Below the pieces are notes generated by a model that was not told where the DNA came from, made no database searches, and was given only the letters and a program-made list of their open reading frames with translations. Below are positions 12,646-12,667 of a stretch of DNA of 12,667 nt, piece by piece. This DNA comes from Pseudomonadota bacterium. Its GTDB lineage: Bacteria; Pseudomonadota; Alphaproteobacteria; Rhizobiales; Xanthobacteraceae. The stretch covers positions 1 to 12,667 of the forward strand of contig JAEZEU010000510.1 of NCBI GenBank assembly GCA_023432885.1. The letters are read 5' to 3'. Position 1 is the first letter of the stretch. Each line of letters begins with the position of its first letter. A program made the translations under genes and the position numbers.

Positions 12646-12667
12646 GTCATGGCCGGGCTTGTCCCGG
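12646..12667. repeat. Truncated intergenic palindromic repeat at the window edge
   Basis: CCGGG (12653-12657), loop CTTGT and CCCGG (12663-12667) form a hairpin preceded by GTCATGG, and the window ends inside it. From memory this GTCATGGCCGGGCTTGTCCCGG unit recurs between genes in Bradyrhizobium and related genomes. It lies about 20 bases after the last gene and may also act as terminator. Confidence 0.5.

Noticed and set aside
1..12667. CRISPR arrays, tRNA or rRNA genes, insertion sequences, toxin-antitoxin or phage genes
   Set aside because: No regularly spaced direct repeats, cloverleaf candidates, transposase or integrase motifs were seen on reading both strands.

Overview
The window reads as a chromosomal segment of a high-GC alphaproteobacterium, most likely Bradyrhizobium or a close relative (Nitrobacteraceae). 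This is inferred from codon use, from the protein types (eukaryote-like NADP isocitrate dehydrogenase, MlotiK1-type K+ channel, TrmJ), and from intergenic hairpin repeats such as the truncated CCGGG-CTTGT-CCCGG unit at the right edge. No database was searched, so the genus is an inference.

Left part (1-5348), housekeeping and unrelated genes. It holds the 3' end of alaS (+), a six-helix K+ channel with a cyclic-nucleotide-binding domain (+, frameshifted), and icd (-), which converges on the channel across a strong hairpin terminator. A 328-base divergent intergenic region follows, then trmJ (+) fused to a C-terminal DUF559-like domain, and a TetR-family repressor gene (-) that converges on trmJ across a short hairpin. 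Two single-base lesions sit close together. One breaks the channel's ligand domain. The other removes the icd stop codon, so the icd frame runs on antisense through the channel gene to 1258.

Right part (5500-12625), one apparent operon on the + strand. It starts downstream of a good sigma-54 type -24/-12 promoter match (5524-5539). The order is: OsmC-family protein, acyl-CoA-dehydrogenase-fold flavoprotein without the usual catalytic glutamate, tandem-rhodanese sulfurtransferase, NrtA/CmpA-type substrate-binding protein with a Tat signal and an unusual Cys/His-rich N-terminal extension, permease, ATPase, cyanase (cynS), and a DUF1348/SnoaL-like protein. The divergent TetR gene upstream may regulate it.

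How the genes may work together (inference): the transporter imports a small anion or C-N(-S) compound. The flavoprotein, sulfurtransferase and OsmC protein would process it or handle its sulfur. Cyanase would then decompose released or imported cyanate, with bicarbonate, to ammonia and CO2. A sigma-54 promoter fits control by nitrogen status. The grouping of cyanase with a flavoprotein, a sulfurtransferase and an OsmC protein goes beyond plain cyanate uptake and is the best candidate in this window for an undescribed pathway. Strong inverted repeats lie on both sides of the substrate-binding-protein gene. I saw no tRNA, rRNA, CRISPR array, insertion sequence or prophage gene.
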